In this document: piece by piece, positions 4,779 through 8,352 of the stretch
Layout: each line of letters starts with the position of its first letter
Numbering within the stretch: position 1 is the stretch's first letter
Notes under the pieces: generated by a model
The model's database searches: none
Seen by the model: the letters and a program-made list of their open reading frames with translations, nothing else
What the model was told of the DNA's origin: nothing
Translations under genes and position numbers: made by a program
NCBI GenBank assembly: GCA_910585455.1
Contig: CAJUEL010000082.1
Span: 1-8,352 of the forward strand
Source of the DNA: an uncultured Eisenbergiella sp.
GTDB taxonomy: Bacteria; Bacillota; Clostridia; Lachnospirales; Lachnospiraceae
Reading direction: 5' to 3'
DNA length: 8,352 bases

Positions 4779-5567
4779 ATGGAGTATCTGGTTATCATTC
4801 TGGTCTGTTTTTTATCATCGGTTATCGGGGCGATCTGCGGGATCGGCGGCGGCGTGATCATCAAGCCGGTGCTGGACGCGACGGGAATCATGGCGGTCAC
4901 GACGGTTTCTTTTTTGTCGGGCTGCACGGTGCTTTCCATGTCCGTGGTTTCCATGTACAAAAATATGAGGGCAAAGCGGGATTTTGATTTTGACAAAATA
5001 TTCGCGACGATACTCGCTCTGGGGGGCGTGGTGGGAGGTCTGACCGGAAAAGAGCTTTATCAGGGTGTGATCGGCAGATTATCGGACGCAAGCCGGGTGG
5101 GAGCCATTCAGGCGCTTGTGCTCCTGCTCGTGACGGCGGGAACATTCGTATATACTGTTTATAAAGAAAAAGTTGTCACGAAGAAGCTGAAAAGTAAAGC
5201 GGTGGTGTTTCTGATCGGCATTGTGCTGGGCATCATGTCCTCTTTTCTGGGGATCGGAGGAGGACCGATCAATCTGGTGGTGCTGTTTTTCTGTTTTTCC
5301 ATGGTGACGAAGCAGGCGGCGATGTATTCCATTTATGTGATCATGTTTTCCCAGATTGCGAGCCTGATTTCCACAATTGTCAAGGGAAATGTGCCGCCCT
5401 TTCATCCGGCAATCCTGGGGCTGATGATCGCCTGCGGCGTGCTCGGCGGGCTGGTGGGGAGCCGGATTAACAAACGGATTGACAACCGGACGGTGGACCG
5501 GCTTTTCCTGGGAGCGATGGGGCTGATCATGTGCATCAATGTGTATAATATCTTCCGGTATATGTGA
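4779..5567 (+). CDS. TauE/SafE-family sulfite/anion exporter-like permease
   Basis: A 262-residue membrane protein of the TauE/SafE family (formerly DUF81), whose known members export sulfite, sulfoacetate or related organosulfur anions. The two family halves are each marked by a GIGGG motif, at residues 21-25 (GAICGIGGGVIIKP) and 158-162 (FLGIGGGPINL). About seven or eight hydrophobic segments are visible, with a basic cytoplasmic loop near 128-140 and another near 229-240. Length is typical. The ribosome binding site GGGAGG (4765-4770) is eight bases from ATG. It is co-transcribed with the Crp/Fnr-type gene before it, which probably controls it in response to an anion or redox signal. No sulfur-metabolism enzyme is in the window, so the substrate stays open. 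No T-run terminator follows; the long inverted repeat begins 29 bases after the stop. Confidence 0.9.
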   Translation: MEYLVIILVCFLSSVIGAICGIGGGVIIKPVLDATGIMAVTTVSFLSGCTVLSMSVVSMYKNMRAKRDFDFDKIFATILALGGVVGGLTGKELYQGVIGRLSDASRVGAIQALVLLLVTAGTFVYTVYKEKVVTKKLKSKAVVFLIGIVLGIMSSFLGIGGGPINLVVLFFCFSMVTKQAAMYSIYVIMFSQIASLISTIVKGNVPPFHPAILGLMIACGVLGGLVGSRINKRIDNRTVDRLFLGAMGLIMCINVYNIFRYM

Positions 5568-5596
5568 CGGACAGGGTCGCGGCAGGACGCAGCGTT

Positions 5597-5896
5597 ACAG
5601 AATACAGTACAGCGGAGTGCGCGGGCAAACCGGATGGCAGCCGCCGGACCCCGGTCATATTTTTGCTGCCTGGCATGCGGTTTGGAAATTCTAACCGGCA
5701 CATTTTTCGCCCCTGTTGCGCCCGGGCAGGTGGAACTCGCGGGCGTACGCCCGCTCAGACAGCACCTGTCCGGACGCGGGACGAAAAATGTGCCGGAAGA
5801 ATTTCTCAGGCCGCATGCCAAAGGCAGCAAAAACATGACCGGGATCCGGCGGCTGCCATCCGGTTTGCCCGCGCACTCCGCTGCACTGCATTCTGT
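5597..5896. repeat. 300-bp imperfect inverted repeat (giant palindrome)
   Basis: The left arm (5597-5745) and right arm (5748-5896) are near-complete reverse complements about an axis at 5746/5747. The longest exact block is 39 bp, 5610-5648 against 5845-5883. The apex is a 16-bp perfect palindrome, GCGGGCGTACGCCCGC (5739-5754). Other matches include GGCATGCGG against CCGCATGCC and a CGGCACATTTTTCG block. Differences are mostly single transitions plus short gaps. A weaker match may extend it to about 5589-5904. Several frames cross it, but each reads the same peptide from both arms, so none looks like a real gene. It fills the gap between the permease and the DUF2752 gene. It may be a miniature inverted-repeat element, a large structured RNA or an overgrown terminator; I cannot decide which. 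Confidence 0.9.
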
Positions 5897-5997
5897 TGCA
5901 CTGCTGGCTGTGAAGGACGCTGGTGTCGGAGAAGCGGATGCCGGAAGCTGGGATACTGAAAGGTAAGGCAGGAGTGGTGGATAAAAGGAGTGCGGAA

Positions 5998-6486
5998 GTG
6001 AGAGAGAGATTGAAAGCAGGAAGACTGCGGGTGTGGGGCGATATTTGGGAATACAGGATGTTTATTTTGGCGTTTGTCATTTATGATGCGTTGGCGCAGC
6101 TGTGTTTTCATGCCTTTTGTCCGGTGGTCATTGTTACGGGGATGCCCTGTCCGGGGTGCGGGATGACGCGGGCGGTCTTTTATTTTGCGGCGGGGCAGTG
6201 GGAAAAGGGGTGGGAAATGAATCCACTGGGAATTTTGTGGCTTGCTCTGGCTGTGTATTTTGTGGTGATGCGTTATTGGATGGGAAAAAGGGCAAAGGGA
6301 GTGCTGCAGATTGGCGGTTGTCTGGTGGTCTGTATGCTTTTGCTGTACGGGTATCGGATGTACCGGTACTTTCCGGGGGAGCCGCCGATCGCCTATTCAT
6401 CCGGAAATCTGCTGTCATATGTGACGTCCGGTTATGAAGAACGGATGATGGAAATCTGGAATTTTATAAAAGGAGTACGGCCTTGA
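5998..6486 (+). CDS. DUF2752-family small membrane protein
   Basis: A 162-residue protein of unknown function. The family signature TGMPCPGCGMTRAV (residues 47-60) is clear, with C51 and C54 in the CPGC motif and a further cysteine at C41, followed by NPLG (75-78). Three hydrophobic segments are visible, about 21-45, 77-93 and 104-121, so it is probably embedded in the cytoplasmic membrane. The chosen start is GTG at 5998 because AAAGGAG (5984-5990) lies seven bases before it. The frame stays open back to a GTG at 5923, which would add 25 residues but has no clear ribosome binding site and would begin close to the inverted repeat. Function is not known for the family. Cysteine motifs of this kind might bind metal or form a disulfide, which is inference. 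It could be read from the upstream permease operon if transcripts pass the palindrome. Confidence 0.85.
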   Translation: MRERLKAGRLRVWGDIWEYRMFILAFVIYDALAQLCFHAFCPVVIVTGMPCPGCGMTRAVFYFAAGQWEKGWEMNPLGILWLALAVYFVVMRYWMGKRAKGVLQIGGCLVVCMLLLYGYRMYRYFPGEPPIAYSSGNLLSYVTSGYEERMMEIWNFIKGVRP

Positions 6487-6571
6487 AGCGGGGCTGAGAG
6501 ATGTGCCCTGTGGCGTTTGGAGGGCGCAGCAGGGCAGGGAAATCTGAACTGTTGCCGGGAAGCTTATGCTG

Positions 6572-7180
6572 TTAGGCACGGCATATTTCCAGGGTATTGC
6601 CATCAATCAAAACGCCGTCCCCGTCGTTCAGACGAATCACCTTCACGGAATGCTCCTTCTCATATTTCTGGCAGGTTTCTTCGAATTCATCGAATCTTTT
6701 TAAAAATTTCTCATAATGCGGCAGGACCTCTATATCTGTAAGCCTTATTCCGCTTAAGTCTTTCAGGCCGGGAAAGTTCATGTCTGCGGAGTAGAGATTT
6801 ACCAATTCCAGGGTTGGACCAAATACAAATGCCGCGGCGCTCCAGCCAATCAAAATTTTCGTATCTGCGAGCGTTTTCAGGATATTTATGGCGTTATGCT
6901 CTCTTATGGAATGTAATAAATAGAAAGGATTTCCGCCTGTAAATTCCACGACGTCGTAGGCAAGAAGATTTTCAGGGGGAATTTTATCGATATCCAAAAT
7001 GTCAACACAAAGATTGAGTGACGCTAACTCTCCAACCACCCTGGCTACATGGTAGTTTTTTTCTTTGTATACATGATCTGCTGTTACCACTACAGCCGCA
7101 GTATGATATTGTTTGACTCTTTTATTCATGGCATGCAGCAGGTTTTCGCTCGACAGCCCATTGGAACATAAAACAAGCAT
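6572..7180 (-). CDS. Peptidase S51 (peptidase E-like) family protein
   Basis: A 202-residue cytoplasmic protein of the S51 serine-peptidase family, whose best-known member, PepE, cleaves N-terminal aspartyl dipeptides. Supporting features are the GGNPFYLL motif (82-89), the nucleophile elbow GWSAAAFVFGP (112-122) with S114 as the likely catalytic serine, and LPHY (153-156) with H155 as the likely catalytic histidine. D133 is a candidate for the acidic member. The elbow has Ala where characterised members usually have Gly (SAGA), so activity or specificity may differ. The start is preceded by GAGGTG. It lies 25 bases after the methyltransferase gene, as the second gene of a minus-strand operon. 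By counting several lines, its GC is near 42 percent against about 60 percent in a sampled stretch of the methyltransferase gene, a sign of separate origin. Substrate is unknown. Confidence 0.82.
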   Translation of the reverse strand: MLVLCSNGLSSENLLHAMNKRVKQYHTAAVVVTADHVYKEKNYHVARVVGELASLNLCVDILDIDKIPPENLLAYDVVEFTGGNPFYLLHSIREHNAINILKTLADTKILIGWSAAAFVFGPTLELVNLYSADMNFPGLKDLSGIRLTDIEVLPHYEKFLKRFDEFEETCQKYEKEHSVKVIRLNDGDGVLIDGNTLEICRA

Positions 7181-7205
7181 TTTGACACCTCACAAACAGC
7201 CGGAC

Positions 7206-8066
7206 TTAACGGCTCCAGCGCCCGGAGGCGCCGCAGGGGAGAATCAGCCCGCTTTCGGTGACGGGAAGACCGATCTCGCCGGACTGCACATGACCGCCGC
7301 GCTTTTTGGCCACGGCGGTATGAAGCATATAATTCAGAACTGCAGGCTGCAGCCCTGTGGTATAGGAATTGATCAGGAAAAATACCGCATCGTCGGACAA
7401 AAGCTGTGCTGCAAGCTCCAGAAAAGGGAAAATATTTTCTTCTATTTTCCAGATTTCACCTTTGGGTCCCCGGCCGTAGGAGGGAGGGTCCATGATGATG
7501 CCGTCGTATTGATTGCCCCGGCGGATCTCCCGCTCCACAAATTTCACGCAGTCATCCACCAGCCAGCGGATGGGAGCGTCCAAAAGGCCGGAGGCAGCGG
7601 CGTTCTCCTTTGCCCAGCCCACCATGCCTTTTGAGGCGTCCACATGGGTGACGGCGGCACCGGCTTTGGCGGCGGACAGGGTCGCTCCGCCCGTGTAGGC
7701 GAACAGGTTGAGCACCCGCAGCGGACGTCCGGCATCCTGGATGAGAGAGGAAAACCAGTCCCAGTTGACCGCCTGCTCAGGAAAAAGTCCCGTATGTTTG
7801 AAGCTGAACGGCTTTAAGCGAAAGGTGAGATCGCGGTAGCGGATGCTCCACTCATCCGGCAGGTGAAAAAATTCCCACTCGCCGCCGCCTTTGGCGCTGC
7901 GGTGGTAATGTCCGTTTTTATTTTTCCAGCCGGGATTGGTCTTCGGTGTGTTCCAGATGACCTGGGGATCCGGGCGCACCAGCAGGTACTTTCCCCAGCG
8001 CTCCAGCTTCTCCCCGGCGGAGGTATCTATGACTTCGTAATCGTTCCAGCTATCTGCAATCCACAT
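7206..8066 (-). CDS. Class I SAM-dependent methyltransferase (RlmI/RlmK-like)
   Basis: A 286-residue methyltransferase with a Rossmann fold in its C-terminal two thirds. The SAM-binding motif I is VLNLFAYTGGATLSAAKAGA (118-137), followed by the acidic strand end HVDAS (141-145, D143), LVDDC (169-173) and motif IV DPPSYGRG (193-200). The FAYTGG and DPPSYG forms are those of the RlmI/RlmK group, which methylate 23S rRNA, so an rRNA or other nucleic-acid substrate is likely. The N-terminal part (1-95), with its RPDPQVIW and GGGEWEF segments, lacks an obvious PUA domain and may bind substrate. The start has AAAGGA nine bases upstream. It is first in a minus-strand operon with the S51 gene. The exact target base cannot be assigned from sequence. 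Confidence 0.87.
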   Translation of the reverse strand: MWIADSWNDYEVIDTSAGEKLERWGKYLLVRPDPQVIWNTPKTNPGWKNKNGHYHRSAKGGGEWEFFHLPDEWSIRYRDLTFRLKPFSFKHTGLFPEQAVNWDWFSSLIQDAGRPLRVLNLFAYTGGATLSAAKAGAAVTHVDASKGMVGWAKENAAASGLLDAPIRWLVDDCVKFVEREIRRGNQYDGIIMDPPSYGRGPKGEIWKIEENIFPFLELAAQLLSDDAVFFLINSYTTGLQPAVLNYMLHTAVAKKRGGHVQSGEIGLPVTESGLILPCGASGRWSR

Positions 8067-8105
8067 GGATGGGGGTCCTTTCTGAAAAGATGTTTTCTGC
8101 TGTTT

Positions 8106-8134
8106 ACTATACAGGAAACGGGGGAGGATTGCAA
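8106..8134 (-). promoter_or_regulatory. Promoter of the methyltransferase/S51 operon
   Basis: On the minus strand, TTGCAA (8134-8129), a 17-base spacer, then TATAGT (8111-8106). Transcription should start near 8099, leaving a leader of about 32 bases before the start codon at 8066. Confidence 0.65.
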
Positions 8135-8352
8135 GCTTGTCTTAAGCAGTTGTTCCGTTTCACCGGAATAGTAGTTACTTTTCACGGGGTGGAGAGAACG
8201 ACCGGGAGGGACAGACGGGGCAACGGGCTGCGGCAGGACGGGCGGGGGCACAGGCTGTTTCCTGGCGCATTATCCGGAGCGGGAAATTCCGCAAAACGAC
8301 CGGCTATTCCCAAACGGGACAGGGCGCAAAAAACTCACTGCGTTCAGACAGT
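8135..8352. other. Non-coding end of window, G-rich on the + strand
   Basis: No reading frame here resembles a protein, and each is closed within a short distance. A short hairpin TTCCG (8153-8157) with CGGAA (8164-8168) lies upstream of the methyltransferase promoter. From about 8175 the + strand is rich in runs of G, including four tracts at 8204-8227 with the spacing of a G-quadruplex. A small palindrome-like GCGGGAAATTCCGC lies at about 8279-8292. It may be another dispersed repeat or the intergenic flank of a gene beyond the window. Confidence 0.5.

Noticed and set aside
5402..6111. Several frames of 100-144 residues across the inverted repeat
   Set aside because: Both arms of the palindrome yield the same peptide in these frames, and frames exist on both strands. 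This reflects the repeat, not coding selection.
6487..6571. Terminator between the convergent DUF2752 and S51 genes
   Set aside because: I looked for a stem with a T-run on both strands and found none.
8334..8352. Relationship between the window end and the palindrome centre near 5753-5762
   Set aside because: They share a TCAGACAG core with a few flanking matches. This is too short to claim a common repeat without a genome search.

Overview
The window looks like chromosomal DNA from an anaerobic Firmicute, most likely a Lachnospiraceae-type Clostridium. The reasons are moderately high GC, strict AGGAGG-type ribosome binding sites, an anaerobic class III ribonucleotide reductase, a manganese riboswitch, and several kinds of palindromic repeat packed between genes. 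The family-level placement is inference from gene content and style, not from a marker gene.

Layout. Positions 1-347 hold a palindrome, a promoter, a yybP-ykoY (Mn2+) riboswitch and its overlapping terminator, controlling mntP (348-938, +), a manganese efflux pump. mntP is flanked on both sides by copies of a 46-bp direct repeat and ends in a hairpin cluster with an intrinsic terminator. It converges on nrdG (1068-1610, -) and nrdD (1627-3786, -), an operon for the anaerobic ribonucleotide reductase and its radical-SAM activase. The divergent region 3787-4079 carries a tandem 49-bp palindromic repeat array in the nrdD leader, a 14-bp-stem hairpin, overlapping divergent promoters, a possible NrdR box and a perfect palindromic operator. 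A Crp/Fnr-type regulator (4080-4748, +) and a TauE/SafE-family permease (4779-5567, +) follow as a likely operon.

The gap after the permease (5568-5997) is filled by a 300-bp inverted repeat centred exactly at 5746/5747. It is followed by a small DUF2752-type membrane protein (5998-6486, +). On the minus strand, a SAM-dependent methyltransferase (7206-8066) and a Ser-peptidase (S51, peptidase E-like) protein (6572-7180) form a second probable operon, transcribed from a promoter near 8106-8134. The S51 gene is visibly more AT-rich than its neighbours. The last 200 bases (about 8135-8352) have no supported gene and are G-rich on the + strand.

The protein-coding genes are all recognisable families. 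The unexplained material is in the intergenic DNA: the 300-bp palindrome, the 49-bp array whose hairpin arms change in a compensatory way, the repeat flanking mntP, and the operator shared by the regulator and nrdDG promoters. I see no clear new multi-gene system such as a defence island or a biosynthetic cluster.
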